From Polyporus tsugae (lineage: Eukaryota > Basidiomycota > Agaricomycetes > Polyporales > Polyporaceae), in contig JAHRBS010000013.1 in assembly GCA_024305745.1 (NCBI GenBank), positions 3,100,001 to 3,164,000 on the forward strand: a DNA stretch of 64,000 bases. Direction: 5' to 3'. Made by a program: the position numbers and the translations under genes. Positions 45,348-56,900 of this stretch are shown here, piece by piece; position 1 is the stretch's first letter; every line of letters starts with the position of its first letter. The notes under the pieces were generated by a model that worked only from the letters and a program-made list of their open reading frames with translations, had not been told where the DNA came from and made no database searches.

Positions 45348-46883
45348 ATGGACTTGGTTCAACGCTTCTACTGCTTCCTAGGCCATCGGCTTAGCTATAG
45401 ACTGAAGGCTAAGCTGCACAACCCGCCCCCCAGACATCCACGTCTCATCGCATGTGCACTCGCGACGCTGCTCCTGGGCGCGATCAGTGCGACCGTACTA
45501 GTTTTGGACGTAGGCGCATCATTCGGAAGTATAATACCCGTTCTGAGTGGAGTCGAACCCCTCATGGCTGTCAACGAGTCTCAGTCTACATCCGCCACAG
45601 TATGTACTCCCCATAATCTCCCAGACACTGGGTCACCTGGGTGTCACTGACGTGCACGCCTTGAAAGATCGGACTGGCTTTAGCCCCCACTAGTATTGAC
45701 CTGTCTTCGTCGTCCCTCACGTTGAACTGGTGGGCGACCGCATGTGGCCCGACTTCCTACGCGAGCGAGACAGTCCAGTCCACATTCACAGGTGCGACAG
45801 AGTTGGCCGTCCCGGGCCTGCGGAATGCAACGTGCGGACACTCGTCGGAATCGTTCAGCGTGTGGCTCGACTCGTACGTGGCTGTTTGGGGATACGAATG
45901 CGCACCGGTTTGCTGAGATCGCTTGCAGCAGCCCCGCTTATGTGTGGAATGCGTCCGAAACCATCCTGAACACGGATGGGCCGTCCAAAATCTAGTGAGC
46001 ACCCGTTCACGGCTACAATGCAAAATGCCGTGTATTGAGAGCAAGCGTCTTAGCTTCACCCCGCAAGAGACGTTTGACACTACCCACAGCTTCACTTGGA
46101 TCTCGACGCGCCAGTCACTAGCTCAGCGACGACAGCATTCCGTCTCTGCATGGTACCCGTTTGATCGCTACACCGTCAGCACCACTGTCGAAGCCTTCAA
46201 CCTCACTTCCTCCGCGCTTCCGATAAATTTCGTCCATCTGTACGCTGGCCTCTCCGGTTACGAGCTTCGGATGGACTCGGTCGAGCATGTGAAGACAGCC
46301 CGGAGCGAAGAGGCATTGTACATCATATTCTCCATTCAAGTGAGTAACGCTTTGTTCCCCGTCCGTTTGTAACTTTACTGTATCGCTGACTTGGAACTGT
46401 CACAGCGTCGCAAGGATGTCAAGCTGTTCGCCGTCACACTCTTCCTCACCAACTACATCCTTGCAGCAGGGATGGTTTGGGTTGCGGTGTGCGCGTATTA
46501 CGGACCTCCGCTCCCTGAGACCGCGCTATTCCTCCCGCTAGCGAATATCCTGCTTCTGCCTCAGCTGAGGGCCGCAATGCCCGGAATACCATATTTCGGT
46601 TCGTGAATCATAACCCTGCGGTTGTGTTGCCTAAGCGTTGACGCCATCCGCGAGTAGGAATATTCATGGATCTCTTTGGGTACTACGTGAATGTCGTCGC
46701 GGTATGTCTACTACCTACGACTTGCGTCTAAGCCCCGTTGCACGTGTAAGTTCCTGACACGAAGCTTCATAGATCTGCTTCGCTGCGCTGTTCATGTTCT
46801 TCAAGATCGTAGGGAACCGCATTGACAACCGTTCTCGCGCCGAGGCACATCGCCACTCACACCTTCCTTTGCACACCAAGTAA
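45348..46883 (+). CDS. DUF4436-type membrane protein (intact copy)
   Basis: Seven exons join in phase: 45348-45599, 45668-45873, 45929-45994, 46090-46339, 46406-46598, 46658-46701 and 46773-46883. The protein has an N-terminal membrane helix (LIACALATLLLGAISATVLVL), an extracytosolic domain with paired Cys (NWWATACGP, NATCGHSS) and the family's central motif RRQHSVSAWYPFDRYTVSTTVEAF. Membrane helices follow (KLFAVTLFLTNYILAAGMVWVAVCAYY, SLPETALFLPLANILLLPQLRAAMPGIPYFG, FMDLFGYYVNVVAICFAALFMFF). The order matches fungal DUF4436-like transmembrane proteins, whose function is unknown. A disrupted paralogue lies at 34690-36119. Confidence 0.8.
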
Positions 46884-47734
46884 GCGTTTAGGCTGCATCC
46901 TTCGTAGAGAATGCTATGGCGGGATTGTCGGAGCATGTAGAGAGTGCCTCCGTGGCCTTAGAATTTTGTTCGCCTGGCAGTGAATAGTACGTACTACATT
47001 TCGCGGTATGAAGCATGCCATATGTGGAACGTGCTTGTCAAGCACGGGCGACGTCTGGGAGAGACCGCTGTAGTGACGATGCGTCAGGTGCGAAACGACG
47101 GGCCTTTTAATGACATTCCACGGCGGCTGATTCGTCTACTCTACGTAAGTACAACAGTGCGAAGTGAACGAAAGGCATGGTGTACAGCGCGGCACTTGTG
47201 AAGTTTTCGATCACAAGTTCGATACCCTAGCCGCTGGTGGCGTGATCATCAGTGAAGCGGGTGGTTGTGTGCCGGAGTAAGCTGGGTAGACAAGACTGGA
47301 GAGCGCGAGGATATGGATTCTAAAGTCTTTCACTTAAGAGGGGCCTGTTCGACTCCGCCCCGTGTAGATTTCGGGTTCTCAGGGAGGGATGGGCCAGCTG
47401 CAGCACGAGCAAGACAGGCGAAACGACGAGCTCACGTAGACAGATGGCCGATTTTGAAGAGTCTCATTTCGCCATTGACCTTTGCCAATGCTCGACTTTT
47501 GTCGACACATTCGAAGTGGAAAGATGACGCTTATAAGGAGGGCTCGGTCAGACGATTTCGGCTCGCGACACAACTCCAACGCATCAACAGCAAGAAAGGC
47601 AAATGACGAATGCATAGCGCTACAACGAAAGCGTCTTCGATAGCATGTCATCAATACAGATGGTACAAGCTACAATACACGTCTCAAGAAACAGTGCCTG
47701 TGCACCATATCGTACCGTTGTATGAGGCTAGTAA
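46884..47734. other. Convergent intergenic region, no gene supported
   Basis: Short frames on both strands (47265-47654) show no family or splice pattern. The sequence is AT-richer than the flanking genes. Confidence 0.45.
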
Positions 47735-49324
47735 TCACTGAGCCTCGACAACTGCTGGCTGCGCAGTGTCTTGCACACCCAACGACTGCTGTGTCCGCGA
47801 CATCGCCGCGCCGAGTGCCTGCGTGCGGAACGCAAGACCGCGTGTCTTCTCTATGACCGACTGGTAAATCGGCAAAGGCGGGCGGTGGATCTCGATGACG
47901 TTCTGTGTAACGATGAGCCTCGCGGAACGCAAGAACAACCAGTCAAACGAACCTTCTCGAGGTCGATCTTGGCATCAGCACCCATACGCGTCTCACGAAT
48001 GAGGTTGACAATCCACTTTTCGCCTTCGTCGCGCGACAGATTGAGTCGCTCCGAGAGGTCGCTGACAAGCCATGAGTCCAAGGGTCGAGAGCTTTGATTT
48101 CCGGGAACAAAAACTCACCCGATGTCTATACGCTGATGTATACGGCAATACGCCTCGCTGATGAGATACCGCGCATTGTCCATGAAGTCTTCACGGAATT
48201 CGCCCAAGAAGAAGTCGTTCGAGACAACAACTTCCGCCTTGCTGAGCTCCTTCTGGGCCGCTTCAAAGTCGAACTCGACGTACAGCTCCTTGAGAAACTG
48301 GGTGACAGGATCCTGATATTGGTACTCCTCCATCTGGATCACCTTGACGATTTCGCGGATCGAATGGCGGACGCGCGACGAAAGCGCCCCAGACGCAGAT
48401 TTGCGCGAAAGGACGGCGGCGGTCGCGAGGTAACGAAGGATCCACGGCGAGGAGGTCTGAATGGTGTTCAGATAGGTAGGCGAGAGGAAGGTCTCGAGGA
48501 GGAGTGTGCGGCCTTGGGGGTGATTGAAGTAAACGAAAAGGGACCAATGGAGTAGCCAGGTGCGGGAGTGGAGTTGGGCGAGCGCGGGGTCGGCGGTGGA
48601 GGATGAAGGTGCAGCAAATTGGGGATGGGTTGGAGCGCGGGAATCGATAGCCTCGCGAAGGGAGTTGAGCTCCTCAAGTGCAACATCCCACTTACCGGTG
48701 AGGATGTCACAGGCGAGCTTACCCCAGTGGGACGAGATGGTGAGATCGGGGTCGGTGGAGAGGACGCGGAAGTGGTAGAGGTAGTCCGCAGCGCCGCTGT
48801 AGTTGCCGTACGAGTACTGGAATTTTCCAAAGTTGTAGAGGGCGGTAATGTGCTCGAGAGTGACCTGGAGGACAATGTAGGGAAATCGCGAACGGAGGAA
48901 GGACAGAACGAACATTGTAGTTGTCTCGCAGGAACTGCAAGTTTTGGTTCTTGTCCTGACGGAGAGACTGGGCGACCTCAGGGTTCTCGATAACGTCCAA
49001 TACAGCTTGGGCCTCCTGCTGGAGCTGTTCGTTGGTTGAGACAGCCTTTTGGCGTTTATCGGCGAACTCTGCGCTGTGTCAGATGGATTCAATGACTGGA
49101 CGGCGCATGTACGCACCCGGTGGAACGGGCTCGTCAGGGTGCGTCTGCTCGAAGAGGCTCACGGCGTAGTCGACCATGTTGGTCTCTTTGGCGAGTTCAT
49201 ACTGTGCGGTTTGTACTTGCTCGACCGGGAAGAGATCGCTCTCGGCAAGATGAGCAAGGAGGGGGAACACCAGATGGCGATCGCAGTGGGGGATAATCGT
49301 TTTTGTGAGATCGTACTCGGCCAT
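47735..49324 (-). CDS. Eukaryotic translation initiation factor 3 subunit e
   Basis: The start at 49324 opens with [26 protein letters not shown], the conserved eIF3e/INT6 N-terminus. It continues with [78 protein letters not shown] and [36 protein letters not shown]. The PCI domain ([30 protein letters not shown]...[27 protein letters not shown]) and its winged-helix end ([36 protein letters not shown]) are in the last exons. It stops at 47735. eIF3e is a core eIF3 subunit acting in 43S complex assembly. Exon joins: PVPP to EFADKR across a short intron at about 49075-49110, and IDIG to DLSERL at about 48080-48115. Confidence 0.93.
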
Positions 49325-49529
49325 GTTGGGGAAGAGAAACGGAGAGCGGGGCGAGGGAGAGCTCGGCGAGGAAGAGAGTGAGCTCGCCGTCGTCCACATC
49401 CCGAAAAATGTGTTTCCATATCGGGCAGTGAACGCACGTGGCCAGACGTGCGCGACACTTGCTCTGGTGCCTGCATCTTGCCCTGGCCCTCGTCCTGACC
49501 GCATCCCCTCCTTTCTTCTTCCCGGCACC
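49325..49529. promoter_or_regulatory. Short divergent promoter (eIF3e / MPDU1-like)
   Basis: The start codons are 205 bp apart on opposite strands, so the elements must be compact or overlap the genes. CACGTGGCC (about 49436-49444) contains an E-box core. The role is inferred from position. Confidence 0.5.
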
Positions 49530-50539
49530 ATGACCGCCATAACACAAAATCTACCTTGGTTCGTCAAGGACCTCGGAGTATCCATTGTCGGCCAGGTAAC
49601 TCTGTCCAGTTTGTCATTCACGCCTCTTCTAAAGCCTTGCCCCAGAAATGTTACACGTCCATCGTTGAGAACCTCGATTTCGACGACATTGAATGCCTCA
49701 AATATTCGCTTTCGAAAGGGCTGGGACTGGGTATAGTGGTTGGAGGATCAATCATGAAGGTGCCTCAGTTGCTCCTCAGTACGTTCCACCTTTCTTGTTT
49801 CCATGTCTGTCCTTTGACATTTCTTCTGTTCGTAGTTGTATCCGCACGCTCTGCGCGTGGCCTGTCCCTCACAGCCTATGTCCTTGAGACGCTAGCCTAT
49901 GCCATTACCACCGCATACGCCTACCGCAACAGCTTCCCCTTCTCAACTTATGGCGAGAACCTCTTCCTCACCATTCAGAACGTCATCATCTCCGCACTCA
50001 TCGTGCACTACAACCCTCCCAATCTCCTCTCAAATCGCTCCGCCCTCCAACGCGTTATCCTTTCCGCACAAGTCGCGATCGCACTCGCCATTCCGCTCAT
50101 CGTGTTCCCCATGTCCACCATCGCAATCTTCCAGATCGCCACTCTCCCTCTCTCTCTCTTCTCCAAGCTTCCCCAGATCCGCCAGAACTCCCGCGCTCAA
50201 AGCACCGGTCAACTTTCTGCATTCGCCGTCATTTCGCAGGTTGGCGGTTGCCTCGCGCGCCTCTTCACCACTGCACAAGAGGTCGGCGATCTCATCGTCG
50301 CGGCCGGTTTCGCCCTCGCCCTCGTGCTCAACATCGTCCTGGGCTTCCAGATGTGGCTCTACTGGGGCAGGGACGAGATCGAAGAGATCGAGATAGGTCC
50401 TATCGGCGTCTCCGAGAAGGCCAGGACCCACTGGACTGCGCCTCCACAGCAGGTCGAAGTTGTAGTCCCTCCTGCGTCCCCCGGAGGTCGCGCCAGTCCC
50501 CGTCCGAGCACTAGGCGGTGGTCGAGGAAGGTGGATTGA
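49530..50539 (+). CDS. Mannose-P-dolichol utilization defect 1 (MPDU1)-type PQ-loop protein
   Basis: Three exons (49530-49595, 49646-49778, 49836-50539) join in phase to 300 residues. Two PQ-loop repeats are visible: GLGLGIVVGGSIMKVPQLLLIVVSARSARGLSL and LPLSLFSKLPQIRQNSRAQSTGQLS, each followed by hydrophobic helices (seven-helix topology). The N-terminal CYTSIVENLDFDDIECLKYSLSKGLG segment is the Cys-containing opening of MPDU1 proteins. In animals MPDU1 is needed for use of dolichol-phosphate-mannose and -glucose in ER glycosylation. The fungal role is inferred by homology. The Arg/Pro-rich cytosolic tail is long for the family. Confidence 0.88.
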
Positions 50540-51553
50540 CCTCCTGCTGATGGACCTTCCTGTACTCGTATTTAATTGTTTTGTCACGCAACCCTTTTCC
50601 CTTTTAAGCTACTACTCACAATAGTGGGTCATGGATCACGGCAGCGTTGACCAATCATTCAAAGGATGGAAACGAAAGACGCAGGTTGGTCCGAGCCTCT
50701 GCTAATGCCAGGAGCGCCGTGCTGCTACAACGAGACTCATGACGCAGAATGATATCTACCTCCACCCGCGCTCACCCACCCATTTCCGTCCTTGTCGAAT
50801 GAGCACCGAGCTTCCAGTCAGACGCCCAACGAACACTGATTCGTCTTTGCCTCTAATGCCCCATCCTCGCAAACCTGAACACCGCGCGCGGGCATGGTGG
50901 CAGTGGTGATGCTCAGTGTCGCCCTGTTGAAGTTCAGGTGCGTCGAGGACAGGTGCGCGGCATCCGTGAGGTTAACCAGTTGAGGGCGACGATCCCCATA
51001 TCTGGCACTGTGCGCCTCAAAGGTGGTGACCGGGCCGAGCTTGATGGGTGAAAAGCCGACTTCACCAGCAAAAATGTTTTATTGGTGGGTGATCCCTAAT
51101 CACTGTATTATTCAGGATGCAGTACGTATACACGACCCGCCTGATCAACGAAGGCTTAATCTTCCGCGAATATCCTCACCGCGATTGAGTCTGGAATTGC
51201 AATTGGCTTGGGCCGGTGACGCGACAACTGTGTTCACCGAGATGGGTGTCTTTCACGTATCTTCATTGCTACATAACGTGTACATCCCCATAATGATACA
51301 TCGCGTAGAATATCCGCCAGCGCTCCATGAACTGCGACCGAAAAAAAGGAGACCGTCCAAGTCGAAGAAACACACGAGAAACACGCACAAAGCTGCATCA
51401 GCTCCCAATCGGCTCCCAGCCCTCCGAAGCCGTTGGTCCAAGCGTGCGGGGCTTCATGTTGTGCATTACAGCCCGCGCGTGCGCGTGTGCTCCTGAACCC
51501 ATCCGTCCGCCTCCATCGGCTCGTCCCTCAGTCACTGGGAAAATGTGAAGCGC
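50540..51553. other. Convergent intergenic region, no gene supported
   Basis: This is 1 kb between the convergent MPDU1-like and ribosomal protein genes. A plus-strand frame 51023-51496 is Lys/Arg/Ser-rich without family pattern. Nothing else is seen. Confidence 0.45.
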
Positions 51554-52453
51554 CTAGTAGAGACGGATGGGCTTGCCCATGGTCGCCTTGATGTGGAGCG
51601 ACTTGACGTTCTGCCAGTTCTTCTTGAGAAGCGACACGAGGAAGTTGATGCCTGAGCGCAAAGTCAGCATATGGCAGAACCTAGGGCAAAGGACAAGGCG
51701 CACTAAGCATGACGTTGGCAAGAACCTGGTCATCGGACATCTGGACGTGGCCGACGGCGACGCCCAAGCAGAGGACCTTCTTGAGCTGGAACTTGATGGT
51801 CGAGCGAACCTCGATGAGCTTGTTCTGGAGATCCTCGGCGTGCGAGACGGGGGTCGGGAACTTGCCAGCTGCAGGAGGACAGATGAGCATGCTCCGGGCG
51901 AGGGTCAGGACGCAAACGTACCCCTTGAGAGACCGGGACCAAGCAAACGGGGGATCTGCTTGATGAGGGTCTCGGAGGCCAAGAAAGCGTCGTACTGCTT
52001 GGCAAGCTTCTTGACGAGCTTCTTGTTCTTGTTGAGCTTCTTCAAGTCGTCGACGGACTTGTACTCGAGGTCGATCTGCTTAGCGCGGTCGATGTCGGCC
52101 GCATCTGCGAGAATGCAGATGGACATGCGGGGGCGGGGGACGTGGGGGAGCCTGCATTGGTCGGGCGAGTTGGCGCTGCGGCAGAGGGGAGATAACGGGA
52201 GGGAAAGACTGACTTGACGGTGCCCGAGAAACGCTTGTCGCGCTGGGGGTCGTAGTTCTTGAGGCCGATCTGGAGCTCGACGGTCTCGACAAAGTTGCGC
52301 TTCTTCTCGCCTAAGGCTTCGGTGAGGAGGTCCTGGATGGAGCCCCGCACGCTTGACACTGAGAGCTTGCTTCCGCCGCTATGCACGCAGTGCGAAGGAC
52401 ACCGTTGTCAGCATCGTGGACGACGCCCTGGTCGACGCTAGTACGCACCTCAT
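51554..52453 (-). CDS. RPL10A: 60S ribosomal protein L10a (uL1)
   Basis: Five exons join in phase to exactly 217 residues, the usual length of eukaryotic uL1: 52449-52453 (only ATGAG), 52214-52369, 51922-52151, 51704-51868 and 51554-51651. Conserved segments are [114 protein letters not shown] and [17 protein letters not shown]. The protein forms the L1 stalk of the large ribosomal subunit. The five-base first coding exon, ending at GTGCGTAC, rebuilds the second (Ser) codon across the intron. Early introns close to the start are typical of fungal ribosomal protein genes. Confidence 0.94.
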
Positions 52454-52760
52454 GCTTTTTGGATGGGATGGGTGGAGTCTTGAGGGCTGTTCGTGGTTGC
52501 AGAGATACGTCCCTCGTCGCCGCCGTCCACAAATCTTTGGCCTGTGGCTGCCGTGGGAACCAACTGTATAGCGTGACACACCGTGACGGACGTTCACTGG
52601 CGGGCCGCGGTCCGTGTCTCCGACTTGACCTCTGCCAGCGGTGACGCAACTGCCCAGCATTTAAAGTAAGTAGTCAGGCCCCAGTACGTGTACATCCCCC
52701 AGGCCTACCAACGGACACACTAAATTCAATTCAGGTGAGAGTTCAGCACATGCTCTCATA

Positions 52761-53801
52761 TTATGCTTCGTGCACCTCACCACCAGTGCAGCGCACGAGC
52801 TTCCGGTCGAGCATGCGGCCGAGCGTTCCTCCGACGTTCAGTGCCATAGCGCGCTCGTCGAGGGTTACTATCGTCCGAGAACATTTTACAATCCTATATA
52901 CTTACAATGCGACGGTTACAGTGCAGTATCTGGCCGAGAGATCCGTTGCCAGGTATCGGGAACGCCGTCACGCTCAAGCTTCCCATCGTCATCGGAATCG
53001 GCGAGAGCCTCGACTCTACGTCCACCCTCTCAAAGAGGGATCTTCCTAGGTGCGTGAAGCGTCTATGTCATTGTGGAGAGGCGGCTTGAGGTTGTTGAAT
53101 TCTCGCCTGCCGTCGCCGTCCGCGCGCGACGCGACCGTCGTCTCTGTTATCTGGTTCCGCCATAGCCTTTGGGTTAGTAGCGTCGACGATAGCCGGACTG
53201 CATGGCCTCCGCGGCACTGCTGGACTCACCATCGACTTCAGTGGCGCGCTCTCGGGAAAGGCTACGCGAGGTACCATATACTGTCTCCCAAGTCTCCGTT
53301 AAATTTGCTATCGCTGCTGCTGACTACATTGAACTGGGAAGCGGCCATATCCGGCAGCCCGCGGGACACACTCCTGATGCTGGGATCGCGCTGGGGGCTC
53401 GGGGGCGCGGCGGCCTCGCGTGCGCATATGTATGCTCTTGATAGAAGCACGATAACCCTTACTAGGGAGGTCGGCTCCTGGGTGGGGATTGCAAGGGTGG
53501 GATTTGTAAGGGAACGAGGACGGATGTGGACGCTCTCCTGCGATCGCATTCCGTATGCGATTATCCGAGGACTAGTTGTGGAGCCAGAGATGCTCTACTA
53601 CTCTACGAGTACGCTGCTTTCTACAGAGGGGTACGGAAGCGCGATAACCCTGATGACGCGCTCCCCGAGCGTAACACGCATTACCCAACGCGCGAGAACC
53701 CGTGCGTGCAGTGCGAAGGTACAATCAGTCTCGGCTCAACCTTAGGCTCGAGGATTCAGGGAACGAGAACAGGATTACTTACCAACGCCCTTGGCAGGCA
53801 T
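52761..53801 (-). CDS. Possible minus-strand gene, structure unresolved
   Basis: An ATG at 53801 opens MPAKGV and ends at a perfect donor (GTAAGTA, about 53780). The 3' part from about 52910 to a TAA at 52761 reads IVTLDERAMALNVGGTLGRMLDRKLVRCTGGEVHEA with strongly GC-rich third positions, as expected of coding DNA. Between them lie two plausible exons (about 53135-53045 and 53047-52908: SLFERVDVESRLSPIPMTMGS...PIPGNGSLGQILHC). I could not join all exons in one frame. No family is recognised. Its start is 160 bp from the divergent GT2 gene. Confidence 0.35.
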
Positions 53802-53960
53802 GGACGGCAGAAATGCAACTTTCAAACACATGAACTATCGACCATTTGTGTCCATGGGTTTTCCCAGACCGGAGGACTACATCACGACGAGTGAAGTAGA
53901 GCGGTCGATAACCCACACTTACATATAGTCCTCTGCGCGAGCGGTGCAGCCCCGGCAGCC

Positions 53961-56900
53961 ATGGACTACGACCGCTACGACGCCTTCCTCCACCATATCT
54001 TCAAACAGACACAAGGCGATGCCTGGTTCCGTCCTAATGAGGACAATATTGCCGTAGGTGTCGCTCTCCGCGTCGAGAGCGGCGAGTACCGCGTGTTCCC
54101 CTACGAGGACCTCGGCCTCGAACCCTTCGAAGCCGTCGTGCGGATCCTCGACCCAGCCGTGGCTGTCAAGGTTCGTAGTGCAGCAGTCCACGCTGCGTTC
54201 GTTGAAGTGTGCGTCTTATTTTCATCGTCGGTTTTCACGGGTTAGAGATTGAGGATACTGACTGGATCATTATCGCAGCGGACCAGAAGACAAGTCGATA
54301 TATATCGATGCGAACACCCGCATCCAGGTCCTGGATACCATGGTAGACCTGCCGACGGCAGACAAGGAGCAGAGCGCAGCTTTCATCGTGAGTGTCTTAT
54401 CTCGGGCTTGTATGCGATTCGTCCATCCTGGAGCACGATCACCCCCAACAATACTTCGGTGGTGTAGCCGTGAGTGTAGTATCACTGCAGTGTGAGGCGG
54501 GCATGTGCTTTCCGGCGGTTCTGCCCACAACCGCGGCGAGAGTCGCGAGCGCAGCGTTCTGTAAACCCACAACGATCTCGACTTCTGGCTGTCGCATTCC
54601 TACGCATACGGGTTTCCTGTCGGTTGGCTTGAATGATTGAGGTCGAGGTCAGCGAGAAAGATGGAAGCTCGCACCGGCGACGTCAGGGATGGCCCTGGGT
54701 GGCAGTGTTGCGCTCTTGTGCTCGACGTCCACGACCAATCGATCTCGCCGTCATAGTCATTTGAACGGTGCGAAGTAGTTCGTGCTTAGTATTCGATCGT
54801 CCAAGCGCTGCGCATGCACAATGGTCTTGAGTGCTCGACAGTTTAACTGACAAACCTTTTGATGACTTTTAGCGTGACGAGCGTGTCCTGGTGGTATGGT
54901 CGCACTCGATTGACACCATCGTCCCGACCTGCCATGACTTCGAGGACCGTCTCATCAAGCTCCTTTGGCGTTCTCGCCGCGCAACCTCGGGCTCACATGC
55001 GACGAGCTTGAGTAGTCGTCCGGCCAGTGTGAATGGTGAGTACCTCTTATCTGACGTTCATGCTCCCGCCCCTTTATCGTTCGGCACCGGGCCTGGGTAT
55101 ATGCGGCCTTTAATGGGTCGTTATACACCAAGAGCCAAGCGTTCGGCATTTGGTGAGGTATTTTCTGGTGCACAAGCTACCTTCGTCTTCCAGTCCTGTC
55201 AACCTACCCATATATGCCTCGCGCCGGTGCCGTATACTTTCCCATTTCTGCGATCCGCCCTACACCCGGCTTCCGCTTACGTTGTGTTCCTCGCCACGGC
55301 GTTTCCCCTTTCCTGTATCGTATGGCGACGAGTCATCGCCCTATCTCCCTGTCCTGCGACTTCTCCATCATCCATCCACCCTATGGCCTATAGCCGGTGC
55401 TGACGATATGTCTCGGTGTCTTCCGCAGAGTCGATCTCGGGTCACTCCACGCAACATCTGAACACCCAGGCATCGTCCAACCAACTGCATCGCCGTTCCC
55501 TGCCCGCCCCCGGCACTCCGGGTAGGGTCACCCCGCGCGGGGTTTTCGTGGGCTCAGGTGGCGTGCTCGGCATGAGTGCGGACGACCTCGCGCTGGATCA
55601 TGGAATTGCGCTCAACGAGAAGGGGGCCGCGCCCTCCGGCCCTATCATGAAGACGAAGCGAACATGGTGGGGCGGGAAGAAGACGGTGACGATAGAACTC
55701 AGCGACGGAGATGTCGAGGCGGGTCCGGAGCCGAGGAGGGCTGTGCTTTTGGCCCCGTTCTATAACGGGCTCGCGGCGGGGTTGAGTACATGTTAGTCGT
55801 CGACACTTTTCGTTTCCGTCCAGTGATGCAATCGCTTTTTGGTATTGGGAAGCTGACAGACGTACTTCTGTGCAGTTTTTATCGGCCGTGGTGTGAACGT
55901 CCTGCTCCAGGAGTTTCAGCTCGACGGGAATTACATGCGGTTCGTGTTATGCGCGACGCTTCCCCTCACTTTTTGCGTATCCTGGGTAAGCCTTCCCTAT
56001 GTACATGTGAATATGTTTCTGATGCAGTCCGCTCTGGTAGTTTTTTACGCTCCAGATAGTTCAGAATGTCTCCATGTGCATCGGACCCGTTGGCCAGTAC
56101 CACAAGAACTCGAAGTACTACTCCGCCGTTCCCCCGCGCCCGAACAAGATCGTCGACAACAACCTGCCGCACATTACTATTCAGATGCCGGTGTATAAGG
56201 AGAGTCTGGAGACTGTCTTGTGAGTACCTTTTCAGCTCAATCGACTTCGCGTACTAACGGCGGCACAAAGGACACCCTCCATCGAGTCGCTGAAGAGGGC
56301 CATGCAGACGTATGCCCGCCAGGGAGGCACCTCGACGATCTTCATCAACGATGACGGCCTCCGGCTCCTGTCCGTTGAAGAGCGCAATGCCCGCATCATT
56401 TTCTACGCCAACCACGGCATCGGGTGGGTCGCACGTCCGAAGCACGACGACTCCTCGCCCGACGGTTTCAAGCGTGCCGGGCGGTTTAAGAAAGCATCGA
56501 ACATGAACTACGCCCTCGCTCTGTCGCTGAAGGCGGAGAAGCACCTCGCAGACCTCGTGCGTGAGCGCGCGCACCCATCGACGGAGGGGACACCATCGAG
56601 CTCCCCACGGACGGGAGAGGAGGTGCGGTACGGGATGCAGTACCGGAACCACGACGGCGAGGACCAAGGCGGCATCAACCGCGGTCAGGGGCAGCGCGTA
56701 CGCACGCGCGCCGAGAGCGAGTCTGGCTTGCAGCTGGACACTTATGACGACCTGGAGGAGAAATCGCTCCAGATAGCGATCGACGAGGTGTACGAGGCCA
56801 TTGGGCGGCGGTTCCGTCCGTGGGCAGCGAACGGCCGCGCGTGCCGATTGGGCGAGATCGTGCTGCTCGTGGACTCGGACACGGTTGTGCCCGAGGACTG

